Assembly (NCBI GenBank): GCA_900547975.1
Contig: URIX01000003.1
Span: forward strand, 1-64,000
Length of the DNA: 64,000 bases
Reading direction: 5' to 3'
Source of the DNA: an uncultured Eubacteriales bacterium
GTDB taxonomy: Bacteria > Bacillota > Clostridia > Christensenellales > CAG-917
Position 1 is the stretch's first letter. Each line of letters begins with the position of its first letter. Shown piece after piece: positions 35,423 through 44,953 of the stretch. A model generated the notes under the pieces. The model had not been told where the DNA came from and did no database searches. It was given only the letters and a program-made list of their open reading frames with translations. The position numbers and the translations under genes were made by a program.

Positions 35423-38044
35423 TTATTCTTCGAGTTGTTTTTTTAGATCGCAAAGCACGGTCAATGCTTGAAGCGGCGTGAGATTGTCGACGTCGAGATC
35501 TTTGATTTGTTGCTCAATCTTGCTCGATTGCGTATCGAACAAACTCACCTGCGATGTCACGTTCTTTTTTGCCGAACTCAACAACATTTCGTTGGTATCT
35601 CTGTTTTTCGAGTCTTCTTCAAGCGAGTGCATTATGCTCTTTGCGTGGTCGATAACCGATTTCGTAACGCCTGCAAGAGAGGCGACCTCGATACCGAAAC
35701 TTTGCGACGCACCACCGCTTACGATTTTGTGCAAGAATACGATTGTGTCGTTTGCCCTGCTCACGAGCACGCGATAGTTCTTTACGCCCTCTAAATCTTC
35801 GAGTTCGGTCAACTCGTGGAAGTGCGTTGCAAACAGAGTTTTAGCCTTTACGTTTTTGGTGATGTATTCGAGCACCGCCCACGCAATCGACAGTCCGTCG
35901 AACGTTGATGTTCCCCTACCTATTTCGTCGAGAACGAGAAGGCTCGACGCCGTGGCGTAGTTCAATATGGTTGCGACTTCTATCATCTCGACCATAAACG
36001 TACTTTGACCGCCGCTCAAATCGTCGCTTGCGCCGATTCTCGTGAAAATTCTGTCCGTCAATGCGATTTTTGCGGATTTTGCAGGCACAAAGCAACCGAT
36101 ATGCGCCATAAGCGTGATGATTGCAACTTGTCGCATATACGTCGATTTGCCCGCCATATTCGGACCGGTGATAATCATCGTTCTGTTGTCCGCGTCGTCG
36201 AGTAGCGTGTCGTTGGGAACGTACGAGCCTCTGTCGAGCAACGTTTCGACAACGGGATGTCTGCCCTCTACGATGTCGATACATTTGATTTTCTTGTTTA
36301 TTTCCGGCTTGACGTACTTGTTTGCAACCGATACGTTTGCGAGCGACACGAGGCAGTCGAGCGTGCTGAGTGCTTGAGCGTTCGATTGAAGTTTCGCAAG
36401 ATTCTCGAAACACATATTTTTGAGTTCGCAGAAAATCTTGTCTTCGAGCGCGGTTGCGTTGGATTCGGCGGAAAGTATTTTTTCTTCGAGTTGTTTAAGT
36501 TCGTCGGTTATGTATCTTTCGCCGTTTACGAGGGTTTGTTTTCTCTGATAGCGATAAGGCACTTTGTCAACAAACGACTTAGACACCTCGATATAGTAGC
36601 CGAAAATCTTATTATATCCGACTTTGAGCGTACGTATGCCCGTTTCTTCCCTCTCTTGTGCTTCGAGTTTTGCAAGCCATTCTTTTGCGGAAGTTTTGAT
36701 GTCGCGCAGTTGATCGAGAGTTTCGTCGTAGCCTTTTTTGACGTAACCGCCGTTCTTATAACTGCTCACTCCGTCGCGATCCAATGCGCTTTGAAGCGTG
36801 GCGCAGACGTTTTCGAGCGAGTAAAGCGAGCGATTTATACCCTTTACGAGCGTGCTTGTCGCGCCCGAAAGAAGTTGTTTGATTAGAGGAATCGCCTCGA
36901 GCGTGTCGCTTATAGAAAGCAAATCTTTCGGCGAGGCGTTGCCGTAGGCAAGACGACCGTTGAGTCTTTCGAGGTCACGGACGGAATAAAAAGATTCGCC
37001 GAGTCTTTCGCGCAATGCTTTTGAACTCATCAAATCTTCGAGTGCGTCGAGGCGTTTGTTGATAGCGTCGGCGTCTTGAAGCGGCTGTTCTATCCAGCGT
37101 TTGAGCGTTCTTGCGCCCATTGCGGTGGACGTTTTGTCGAGAACCCAAAGAAGCGAACCTTGTCTTTTCCCGTCGCGTGCGCGCTGAGTAAGTTCGAGAT
37201 TGCGCCTCGTCGCGTTGTCGAGCATCATAAAGGATTTATCGCGCAAATACGAGATTTTCGTAAGTTGTCCGAGACTCCTCTTTTGTGTTTGCGTAAGGTA
37301 TTCCAAGAGTCCGCCTGCGGCGCATACCGCGGCATTTTTGTCCGTCAATTCGAATACGTCGAGCGAGCCGACTTTGAAAGCGGACAATATTTTTCTCGTA
37401 GCCGTCGAAACATTGTATGCAAAGTCGTGATAGCAATGCGCGCGCTTTTCGTTGGATATGAAATACTTGACCTTTTGGTATTTGGATACGAAGTCCTCGT
37501 TGCAGATAATCTCGCTAGGAGCAATGCTTCCCAAAATGTTGGAAAGTCGCTCTAAATAGTCTTCTGCCGAGTACTCGTACACATTGAATTCACCCGTCGA
37601 AATATCCGTCCACGCAATGCCGAACGTCGAGGAATTTGTGAAAATCGAGCATAGATAGTTGGAAGTTTTCTCGTCGAGAATATCTTCTTCCATAACCGTA
37701 CCGCTCGACACCACGCGCACGACGTCGCGATCGACGAGCCCTTTGGACGTTGCGGGATCGCTTAATTGCTCGCATATAGCGACCCGATAGCCGTTTTCGA
37801 TGAGTCTTCTTATATAATTATCGACCGCGTGATACGGAACGCCGCACATAGGCGCGCGCTCGTCGAGCCCGCAATCTCTGCCCGTCAAGGTCAAATCCAG
37901 CACCCTCGACGCTGTTACCGCGTCGTCGAAAAACATCTCGTAAAAGTCGCCCAAGCGGAAGAAAAGCAGGCAATCGGGATAATTGTCCTTGATTTGAAAA
38001 TATCTTTTCATCATCGGTGAAAGTTTATCTCTGTCGATATTCAT
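35423..38044 (-). CDS. mutS: DNA mismatch repair protein MutS
   Basis: MutS recognises mismatches and small loops. The N-terminal mismatch-binding domain begins SPMMKRYFQIKDNYPDCLLFFRLGDFYEMFFDDA, with the intercalating Phe-x-Glu in the GDFYEMF stretch. The C-terminal ATPase has GPNMAGKSTYMRQ (Walker A), LVLDEIGRGTSTFDG (Walker B) and ATHFHELTEL. 873 residues is normal. It overlaps the miaB stop by 4 nt and lies 44 nt upstream of mutL, giving a miaB-mutS-mutL-miaA-ynbB unit. Confidence 0.97.
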   Translation of the reverse strand: MNIDRDKLSPMMKRYFQIKDNYPDCLLFFRLGDFYEMFFDDAVTASRVLDLTLTGRDCGLDERAPMCGVPYHAVDNYIRRLIENGYRVAICEQLSDPATSKGLVDRDVVRVVSSGTVMEEDILDEKTSNYLCSIFTNSSTFGIAWTDISTGEFNVYEYSAEDYLERLSNILGSIAPSEIICNEDFVSKYQKVKYFISNEKRAHCYHDFAYNVSTATRKILSAFKVGSLDVFELTDKNAAVCAAGGLLEYLTQTQKRSLGQLTKISYLRDKSFMMLDNATRRNLELTQRARDGKRQGSLLWVLDKTSTAMGARTLKRWIEQPLQDADAINKRLDALEDLMSSKALRERLGESFYSVRDLERLNGRLAYGNASPKDLLSISDTLEAIPLIKQLLSGATSTLVKGINRSLYSLENVCATLQSALDRDGVSSYKNGGYVKKGYDETLDQLRDIKTSAKEWLAKLEAQEREETGIRTLKVGYNKIFGYYIEVSKSFVDKVPYRYQRKQTLVNGERYITDELKQLEEKILSAESNATALEDKIFCELKNMCFENLAKLQSNAQALSTLDCLVSLANVSVANKYVKPEINKKIKCIDIVEGRHPVVETLLDRGSYVPNDTLLDDADNRTMIITGPNMAGKSTYMRQVAIITLMAHIGCFVPAKSAKIALTDRIFTRIGASDDLSGGQSTFMVEMIEVATILNYATASSLLVLDEIGRGTSTFDGLSIAWAVLEYITKNVKAKTLFATHFHELTELEDLEGVKNYRVLVSRANDTIVFLHKIVSGGASQSFGIEVASLAGVTKSVIDHAKSIMHSLEEDSKNRDTNEMLLSSAKKNVTSQVSLFDTQSSKIEQQIKDLDVDNLTPLQALTVLCDLKKQLEE

Positions 38045-39402
38045 TTTTCCTCCTTATGTCCGAAAAGGGACGCCGATTTGGATACGGTTATTCTTACGTC
38101 GAAAAATTTGCCTATATCGTCTTTGCTGCCCTCGAAAGTGACGAGCCTGCCGCCGTCTTCTCTGCCGCAAACCATACCGTCGAGTTTTGCCGCGACGTCT
38201 TCGCAAAGCACTCTGTACACGCCGCCGATGTAGGTTTTTGAAATCTCTTTGGTTATCGAGTTTTGAAGTTTGATAAGGCGCGCGATTCGCTCTTGCTTTA
38301 TAGCGTACGGTATCTGTTCCATTTTAGCGGCGGGCGTGCCTTTTCTCGGCGAATAAATGAAGGTGAACGCGTTTGAGTAGCGCACTTTTTTCACGATTTC
38401 GAGAGTGTCTTGAAAGTCTTCTTCCGTTTCGGTCGGGAATCCGACCATAATATCCGTCGTTATTCCGATGTCGGGCATACGCTTGCGCAGTTTGTCGATG
38501 ATTTGAAGATAATGCGCGCTGTCGTAGCGTCTGTTCATATTTGCAAGCACCTTGTCCGAGCCTGCCTGAACGGGAAGATGCAAATTGTGGCAAACGTGCT
38601 TCGAAGTCGCCATAGCGTCGATAATATCGTCGTTGAGGTCCTTCGGGTGCGACGTCATAAAGCGCACGCGGAAATCGCCGTCGATTTTGTCTATTTCGCG
38701 CAACAAATTCGCAAAATTCACCTTTTCGTTTGCAACGTCGTTGCCGTACGAGTTGACGTTCTGACCGAGAAGCGTTATCTCTTTATATCCGTTTTCGACG
38801 CACTTTTTCACCTCGTCGAGAACGTTTTGCATATCGCGCGAAACCTCTCTGCCTCTTACGTACGGCACTATACAGTACGTGCAGAAGTTGTTGCAACCGT
38901 ATATGATGTTCACCCACGCGTTGGGATAACTCGTGCGGGTTTGCGGCGTATTTTCGTCGATATCGAGATAATCGGACGGCTGATTTACATCGAAACAGCG
39001 GTATTTTTTGTCGCTGCGCTTTTTGATTTTCGCTCTGCCCTCGATGACCTTTTCAATTTCGTCTTTGAGTGCGGAAATGTTACGAGTGCCCAAAACTATA
39101 TCGACGTACGGGAATCTTTCCTTGATGTCCTCTTTCACGCCGTCTTGTTGCGGCATACAGCCGACGACCGCAAGAATGAGATTCGGATTGCGCTTCTTTT
39201 CCGCTTTCGTCACGCCGATATTGCCAAGCGCGCGGCGTTCCGCAGTGTCGCGAATACAACAAGTGTTGAAAACGATTACATCGGGATTTTCGTCTTCGGG
39301 ACAATCGATATATCCCATTTTTTCGAGAATACCGGCGATTTTTTCGCTTTCGTGAACGTTCATTTGACAGCCGTATGTGTTGATTTTGTAAAACTTCGTC
39401 AT
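38041..39402 (-). CDS. miaB: tRNA-2-methylthio-N6-dimethylallyladenosine synthase
   Basis: MiaB is a radical-SAM enzyme with two [4Fe-4S] clusters that methylthiolates i6A37, acting after MiaA. The N-terminal MTTase domain has YGCQMNVHESE and NTCCIRDTAERRALG. The radical-SAM cysteines are in GCNNFCTYCIVPYVRG. A TRAM domain ends the protein. Start 39402 is preferred to 39408 because the AAAGG site overlaps the first ATG. The product has 453 residues. It heads the mutS-mutL-miaA unit. Confidence 0.95.
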   Translation of the reverse strand: MTKFYKINTYGCQMNVHESEKIAGILEKMGYIDCPEDENPDVIVFNTCCIRDTAERRALGNIGVTKAEKKRNPNLILAVVGCMPQQDGVKEDIKERFPYVDIVLGTRNISALKDEIEKVIEGRAKIKKRSDKKYRCFDVNQPSDYLDIDENTPQTRTSYPNAWVNIIYGCNNFCTYCIVPYVRGREVSRDMQNVLDEVKKCVENGYKEITLLGQNVNSYGNDVANEKVNFANLLREIDKIDGDFRVRFMTSHPKDLNDDIIDAMATSKHVCHNLHLPVQAGSDKVLANMNRRYDSAHYLQIIDKLRKRMPDIGITTDIMVGFPTETEEDFQDTLEIVKKVRYSNAFTFIYSPRKGTPAAKMEQIPYAIKQERIARLIKLQNSITKEISKTYIGGVYRVLCEDVAAKLDGMVCGREDGGRLVTFEGSKDDIGKFFDVRITVSKSASLFGHKEEK

Positions 39403-39559
39403 TTGCATCCTTTATGCTTTTGCGTTTAGCAAGATATTGTCGTTCGATTTGCGTATCTGCAAGCAGAATTTGCTTTGCTCGTACGCGCGCAATACGCGCA
39501 TTGTATTTATCAAAGGTTTATTATACATAATTTCGGCGGATAAAACAATAATAAATTCA

Positions 39560-41851
39560 ATGAAAAAATCCGAAAAAACGAAAATAGTCGATCCCGAAGT
39601 CAAAAAACGCAAAAAACGTAAAATTGCGATTGCGTTATCCGTCTTCTTTCTGCTTCCCGTCGTCGTAGCGTCGGTGACGATAGGCGGATTTTCAATATGG
39701 GCGAACACGCAAAAACCGAACAAAGATTTGCTTCCGACCGCAAGCGCAACGCCCGTATTTTTCGATTCGAGCGGCAACGAATTGCCCTACACCGAAGAAA
39801 ACTACATCGCAATCGAGGATATTCCCGACAATCTCAAAAACGCTTTCGTCGCGCTCGAGGACAAACGTTTTTATTCGCATAAAGGATACGACCCCGTGCG
39901 TATGGCGGGGGCGCTCGTAAACAATATAAAATCGGGCGTGCTCAAAGAAGGCGCGTCCACAATCACTCAACAACTCGTCAAAAACACGCACTTGACTCAC
40001 GAAAAAACCGTCAGTCGCAAACTCAAAGAGATTGCAATCGCAACGAATATCGAAAAGGAATATTCAAAAGACGAGATACTTGCGATGTACCTTTCGGTGA
40101 TATACTTCGGCAACGGCGCATACGGCGTGAAGCAAGCGGCAAGATTGTATTTCGACAAGAATATTCAAGACCTAACTCTTCCCGAATGCGCAACGCTTGC
40201 AGGTATCGTAAAGAATCCTAAAAAATACTCGCCGTTTGCGGCGGAAAACGATTGCGTGGCGAGGCGTAACCTCGTTTTGTCGGTTATGAAAAAAGAGGGA
40301 TATATTGACGAAAGCACGTATGACAATGCGATAAACGCACCTCTCGAATCAACGAAGAATCAGCAAGAAAGCGGCAATTTAAACAAACGAATTTACGATT
40401 TATATATAAAATCGGCGATCGAGGAAGTTTGTCAAAAACTCGATATAACAAAGTACGAATTGTCAAACAGCGGACTTAAAATTTACCTCAACGTCGATTC
40501 GAAAATACAAAAGAAAATCGCAAAAATCGGAAGCGACAAAAGTCTGTATTCAACCGACGAAATCGACGGTGCGATTATGATTTTGGACAACGGAACGCAT
40601 ACGGTTTCGGCGTATTGGTCGAATCTTGCCTACAACGTCAAAAGACAGGCGGGTTCGTCGCTTAAACCCATTGCGGTTTACGCCCCCGCTATCGATAAAA
40701 ATGCGATAACCCTTGCAACGCCAATCGTTGACGAAAAAGTTGTTTTCGGCGATTATTCACCGTCGAATTACGGCGGAAAATACTACGGCGATACGACGAT
40801 ACGCCAAGCAATCAAAAAATCCATGAACAGCGTTAGCGTCAAAACTCTCGATTATATCGGCGTGGATACGAGCATTGAATATCTCGAAAAACTCGGCATA
40901 AATACGTCCGAAAACGATAAAAACTACGCCCTTTCCCTCGGAGCCATCTCAAACGGCGTGGGAATAAAGCAAATTGCCGACGCATACGCAACGTTTGCAA
41001 ACGGCGGTATCTACCAAGGCGCAAGTTTCGTAAACTACGTTGTAAAAGACGATCGGAAAATACTGTCGTCGCCAAGCATATCGCAAAATCGAGTTTTCAA
41101 AGAGTCCACTTGCGACCAGATCAATTCCGCTCTTTCCGATACGGTTAAAGACGGCACGGCAATAACGCTATTGGCGTTAAACTTCGAAGTTTGCGCCAAA
41201 ACGGGCACTGCCGAGCGTAACGACGGCAAAAACAGCGACGCTTGGAGCGCAAGTTACAACGACCAATATACTGTCGTTGTATGGCACGGCTCTGACGACG
41301 GTATGAGCGAAAAAGGCGGTGGATTTGCAACAAAACAATGCCTCGAATTGTGGAAGACGCTCGATTCGTGTCGCGTCATAAGCAAGCAAATGGAAAAGAG
41401 CGATTCCACTTTTACGCTCGACGTCGATTTGTACGCCACTAAACGCAACAAAAGCGTAACGATTGCAAGTGAAAATACCCCATTAGAATATCGAAAAAGC
41501 GAAATATTTTCAAACGAGCAAATTTACCCGATGTCGTCTTGCTTCGATTGCGTTTCGCAAGACAAAGCGGACTTCGAGGCAAAATATATTGACGGCAAAG
41601 TCACGATAACTCTGCCCTGCGAGGAAATCTACACCTACAAAATCACAAAACTCGACGTTTTCGGCGAAACGATAATATCGCAAATTGACGGCACAACCGC
41701 AAACGGAATTATAACCGTTTTCGATACGCCGTATACGTTTTCGGACATCGTTCGCTACAAAGTCGAGTGTTTCGTCACGTCAAATCCGTCTGCAACCGCA
41801 TATGCCGAAAAAGAAGTATTTATAGATGGCGAATTCAATTTAAGTGCGTAG
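39560..41851 (+). CDS. Class A penicillin-binding protein (transglycosylase/transpeptidase)
   Basis: It builds peptidoglycan glycan strands and cross-links them at the outer face. One N-terminal transmembrane helix follows a Lys-rich tail. The GT51 domain has EDKRFYSHKGYDP, GASTITQQLVKN and the KEI-A-IEKEYSKDEILAMYLS helix. The transpeptidase has SSLKP (Ser-x-x-Lys), SMNSVSVK (the S-x-N box) and KTGTAE. The start at 39560 gives a normal short tail (763 residues); the frame continues upstream without a ribosome-binding site. The C-terminal 150 residues may be a small beta-rich domain. It faces away from miaB. Closest in style to PBP1A/PbpF. Confidence 0.92.
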   Translation: MKKSEKTKIVDPEVKKRKKRKIAIALSVFFLLPVVVASVTIGGFSIWANTQKPNKDLLPTASATPVFFDSSGNELPYTEENYIAIEDIPDNLKNAFVALEDKRFYSHKGYDPVRMAGALVNNIKSGVLKEGASTITQQLVKNTHLTHEKTVSRKLKEIAIATNIEKEYSKDEILAMYLSVIYFGNGAYGVKQAARLYFDKNIQDLTLPECATLAGIVKNPKKYSPFAAENDCVARRNLVLSVMKKEGYIDESTYDNAINAPLESTKNQQESGNLNKRIYDLYIKSAIEEVCQKLDITKYELSNSGLKIYLNVDSKIQKKIAKIGSDKSLYSTDEIDGAIMILDNGTHTVSAYWSNLAYNVKRQAGSSLKPIAVYAPAIDKNAITLATPIVDEKVVFGDYSPSNYGGKYYGDTTIRQAIKKSMNSVSVKTLDYIGVDTSIEYLEKLGINTSENDKNYALSLGAISNGVGIKQIADAYATFANGGIYQGASFVNYVVKDDRKILSSPSISQNRVFKESTCDQINSALSDTVKDGTAITLLALNFEVCAKTGTAERNDGKNSDAWSASYNDQYTVVVWHGSDDGMSEKGGGFATKQCLELWKTLDSCRVISKQMEKSDSTFTLDVDLYATKRNKSVTIASENTPLEYRKSEIFSNEQIYPMSSCFDCVSQDKADFEAKYIDGKVTITLPCEEIYTYKITKLDVFGETIISQIDGTTANGIITVFDTPYTFSDIVRYKVECFVTSNPSATAYAEKEVFIDGEFNLSA

Positions 41852-41924
41852 TAAACAATGCTTTGGCATATGAAGCACATTTGCAATTATGACAAAATTA
41901 ACTATATTTTGAATGACAGAATAA

Positions 41925-41975
41925 GAAAGCGACTCCCATATCGGGGTTTATTCCGAAGGTGTGGGTGCCGCTTTC
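41925..41975. other. Intergenic folded element after the penicillin-binding protein gene
   Basis: A 7-bp outer stem GAAAGCG/CGCTTTC (41925-41931 with 41969-41975) encloses CCCATA/TGTGGG and TCGG/CCGA, giving a long bulged hairpin. There is no T-run on either strand. It lies between the converging penicillin-binding protein and thiI genes. It could be a factor-assisted terminator or a small RNA; nothing more is visible in 41852-42039. Confidence 0.4.
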
Positions 41976-42039
41976 AATATCAGCATATGCAAGTATTTAG
42001 ATAAGTCAACAAAAAAATGTCGGGATATTATCGAAAAAA

Positions 42040-43218
42040 TCAAAGAATTTCGATTCCTTCGACGGCTTTTGCAACCAAACCGTCAATATCCATTGCTTTT
42101 TCCGCTTCTCTCACCTTTTCGAGTTTGGGGTGAATTACGGGGTTTTTCGGCAAGAAAATCGTGCAACAATCCTCAAACGGCTCAATCGACGTTTCGTAAG
42201 TGCCGATTTTGCGCGCGAGATTCATCGTTTCTTCTTTGTCGAACGCAATGAGCGGTCTGAAAACGGGCAAACTTGCACAATCTTCCGTTGAAGTCATACT
42301 CTCAACGGTTTGCGAAGCGACTTGTCCGAGGCTTTCGCCCGTTATCAACGCTTTACATTCCGCTTGCTTTGCGACAATCGACGCTATGCGCATCATAAAT
42401 CTACGCATAATGGTTATCATAAATTCCGCAGGGCAAACTCTGTGAATTTCCATTTGGATTTCGGTGAACGGAACGACGTAAAGTTTGACGTCGGTTGCGT
42501 ATTTTTCGACGATATTGCGAAGTTCAACCACCTTTTCTTTGGCTTTTTCGGACGTGTACGGCGGCGAGCAGAAATGGATTGCGCAAAGTTTCATACCGCG
42601 TTTTGCCATCATATATGCCGCAACCGGCGAATCGATTCCGCCCGAGAGCAACATAAGTCCTTTGCTCGAACAACCGACGGGAAGTCCGCCCGCGCCCTGA
42701 ATTACGTCGCTATATACGAACGAATAGCCGTTTTCGCGCATATCCACCAAGAAATCGTAATCAAATTCTTTCAAATCAACCTTAAACGAAGTGTTTGCAA
42801 GCACCACACCGCCGAGTTTTGCGGCAATCTCGTAGGATGCGAGCGGTATACGCTTGTCGGCGCGTTTGACCGTGACTCTGAATTTCGGCGCTTTGAGCAA
42901 AGTTTCCTCGTGCGTTTTGATTGCAAGTTGCTTTATGCACTCTCTTACGTCGCAAAAATCCTCGTTTGCTTTTGTTTCAACCTTGTATGCCACCGAAAAC
43001 GAGTAAATTCCAAACACTTTTTTCAATCTGTCCACAAACTCGAACTCGTCGTCGACATCGAAGTTTTCGACAAAATATCTACCTTGCGAGCGCGCAAAGT
43101 CGAATTTCAAACCCGAAAGTGCTTGCTTTATGTTCTTTATAAGCAAACTTTCAAAATAATCGCGGTTTTTGCCTTTGAGGAATATTTCCCCGTATCTGAT
43201 GATAATTACTTTTTCCAT
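42040..43218 (-). CDS. thiI: tRNA 4-thiouridine synthase ThiI
   Basis: ThiI adenylates U8 of tRNA and places sulfur there, and can also serve thiazole synthesis. The N-terminus is RYGEIFLKGKNRDYFE, followed by a THUMP domain and the PP-loop ATPase with LLSGGIDSPVAAYMMAKRG. It has no C-terminal rhodanese domain, as in Bacillus ThiI, which takes sulfur from a dedicated desulfurase. That partner lies directly upstream (43270-44415). 392 residues, ending in the EDCCTIFLPKNP stretch. Confidence 0.95.
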   Translation of the reverse strand: MEKVIIIRYGEIFLKGKNRDYFESLLIKNIKQALSGLKFDFARSQGRYFVENFDVDDEFEFVDRLKKVFGIYSFSVAYKVETKANEDFCDVRECIKQLAIKTHEETLLKAPKFRVTVKRADKRIPLASYEIAAKLGGVVLANTSFKVDLKEFDYDFLVDMRENGYSFVYSDVIQGAGGLPVGCSSKGLMLLSGGIDSPVAAYMMAKRGMKLCAIHFCSPPYTSEKAKEKVVELRNIVEKYATDVKLYVVPFTEIQMEIHRVCPAEFMITIMRRFMMRIASIVAKQAECKALITGESLGQVASQTVESMTSTEDCASLPVFRPLIAFDKEETMNLARKIGTYETSIEPFEDCCTIFLPKNPVIHPKLEKVREAEKAMDIDGLVAKAVEGIEIL

Positions 43219-43269
43219 AGCCGTTCCGTAGTATATTTTCGATTTTATATAAGTCTTTCAGACTTAAAA

Positions 43270-44415
43270 TCAAACTCTCTTGTAAGCGGTGAGTTTTTCG
43301 AGGCTGTTTTTTATAGTCGACACGATATAATCGATGTTGTTTATATCGTTTTCATACGACGTGCTGAATCTTATGATTCCGTCTTTATGGCTTTCGTCAA
43401 GTCCGAGTAAGCCTTTGAATCTCGATTCGTGGTGCGACGAACACGCCGAACCGATTCCAACCAATATGCCGTAATTTTCTATGTCGTGCAACAAAACTTC
43501 GCCTCTTACGTCCTTAAAAGCAACCGTCAATATGTTAGGCGCGAAGTTCTCTTTGGGCGACACAATCTCGATTTCGTCAATAGATTCGGTGAGTTTTGCC
43601 ATCAACTGTTCTCTAAAAATCGTTTTTTTAGAATAGTCAACATCGAAATTATCAAGACAAATCTTCACCGCTTGCGCAAATCCGATTATCGCCGGCACAT
43701 TTTCCGTTCCCGAACGGAAGCCTCTTTCCTGTCCACCGCCATAGATAAGCGGCTTTATTGAAACGCCTTTTTTGACGAACAATGCCCCGATCCCTTTCGG
43801 TCCGTGAATCTTGTGCGCGGAAATCGTATATAAATCCACGTCGAGCGCGCGCAAATTTACTTTGATTTTTCCAAACGCTTGCACACCGTCCGAATGGAAC
43901 ACTGCTTTCGGACAATGCTTTCTCGTAAGGCGCACGAGTTTTGCGATGTCGTTTACCGCCCCCGTTTCGTTGCTCACGTGCATAATCGAAACGAGCGAAA
44001 CGCTTTCGTCGAGCAGTTTTTCAAATTCTTCGACGTTTATCGAACCGTCTTTATTTATGGGCGCAAATTTGACGTCGAAACCTTGTCCCGCAAGTTGATT
44101 GGCACTGTTTATAATCGCGTCGTGTTCGCCCTCGCCGACGATAATTCTGCTTCCTTTGGGTTTTCTCGTGCAGAACAATGCTGTATTGTCCGCTTCGCTT
44201 CCGCCCGAAAGGAAATACAACTCGCCGTCGGGTGCTTTGAGGGCGGATTTTATGCTTTCTCTTGCGTTTTTGATTTTGACGGACAATGCGACTGACGGTT
44301 TGTAAAGCGCGGACGGATTGAAAAAATCTTCCATGCTCTCTTTGCGTATGGTTTCGGCAACTTCGGGATAAATCCTCGTAGTTGCGGCATTGTCAAGATA
44401 TATCAGTTTGTCCAT
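43270..44415 (-). CDS. Cysteine desulfurase (NifS/IscS family), likely ThiI partner
   Basis: A PLP enzyme that removes sulfur from cysteine as an enzyme-bound persulfide. The N-terminal IYLDNAATTRIYPE, the PLP lysine in SAHKIHGPKGIGALF and the catalytic cysteine loop GSACSSHHESRFKG are present. 381 residues. In Bacillus a desulfurase (NifZ) is paired with thiI in the same order, supporting a role in 4-thiouridine formation rather than general cluster assembly. No IscU or SUF genes are nearby. Confidence 0.93.
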   Translation of the reverse strand: MDKLIYLDNAATTRIYPEVAETIRKESMEDFFNPSALYKPSVALSVKIKNARESIKSALKAPDGELYFLSGGSEADNTALFCTRKPKGSRIIVGEGEHDAIINSANQLAGQGFDVKFAPINKDGSINVEEFEKLLDESVSLVSIMHVSNETGAVNDIAKLVRLTRKHCPKAVFHSDGVQAFGKIKVNLRALDVDLYTISAHKIHGPKGIGALFVKKGVSIKPLIYGGGQERGFRSGTENVPAIIGFAQAVKICLDNFDVDYSKKTIFREQLMAKLTESIDEIEIVSPKENFAPNILTVAFKDVRGEVLLHDIENYGILVGIGSACSSHHESRFKGLLGLDESHKDGIIRFSTSYENDINNIDYIVSTIKNSLEKLTAYKRV

Positions 44416-44451
44416 ATTCGTTTTCGGATTGCCGATTTTATAGTTTCGCTA

Positions 44452-44952
44452 TTATTTATTCTTGTTTTCGTCGCTGTTTGCTATTCCTTTTATCAGAAGC
44501 ACCAGATAATTGTCGGGCGCAAACAAAAGTCGTTTTTTCTCGTTTTCGACTTTGAACACGATTTGCCATACGCCGCTCTCGTACGCTTTCGACGCACAGA
44601 GTAAATCGGATTTTTCGTCGTATACGTCGTTCATTATCTCGAAGCCGCAAACGTCTTTCCAAAGCAAATCGAGATACACTCTTTGTCTGTTCACGACGTC
44701 TTTCTCGATAACTTTCAATCTTGACGGCGAAAACTCGTAGATATACTCTTTTGCGGTTTTGTTGTAAAAGTGTATGCAGACCGCGCCGCCAACGAGCAAC
44801 GTCGCAAAACCGAACATAAAATACCAACTGTAAAACGCCGAAATCAGTATGAATCCGAGCGAGGCGAGAATCATAGTTATACCCGCCCATTGCAGTTGGC
44901 GCATTTTTTGCGACACTTCTACGTCGATTGTTTGCGAATAGTGGTCGGTCAT
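44452..44952 (-). CDS. Unknown two-span membrane protein
   Basis: 166 residues; not recognised. Two transmembrane helices (about 20-40 and 46-66) are followed by a cytosolic beta-rich domain of about 95 residues (YIYEFSPSRLKVIEKDVVNRQRVYLDLLW), in the style of membrane-anchored PH-like or DUF domains. Its start lies 1 nt after the mutS2 stop, with AAGGTGA inside the end of mutS2, so the two are coupled. Confidence 0.75.
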   Translation of the reverse strand: MTDHYSQTIDVEVSQKMRQLQWAGITMILASLGFILISAFYSWYFMFGFATLLVGGAVCIHFYNKTAKEYIYEFSPSRLKVIEKDVVNRQRVYLDLLWKDVCGFEIMNDVYDEKSDLLCASKAYESGVWQIVFKVENEKKRLLFAPDNYLVLLIKGIANSDENKNK

Positions 44953-44953
44953 A

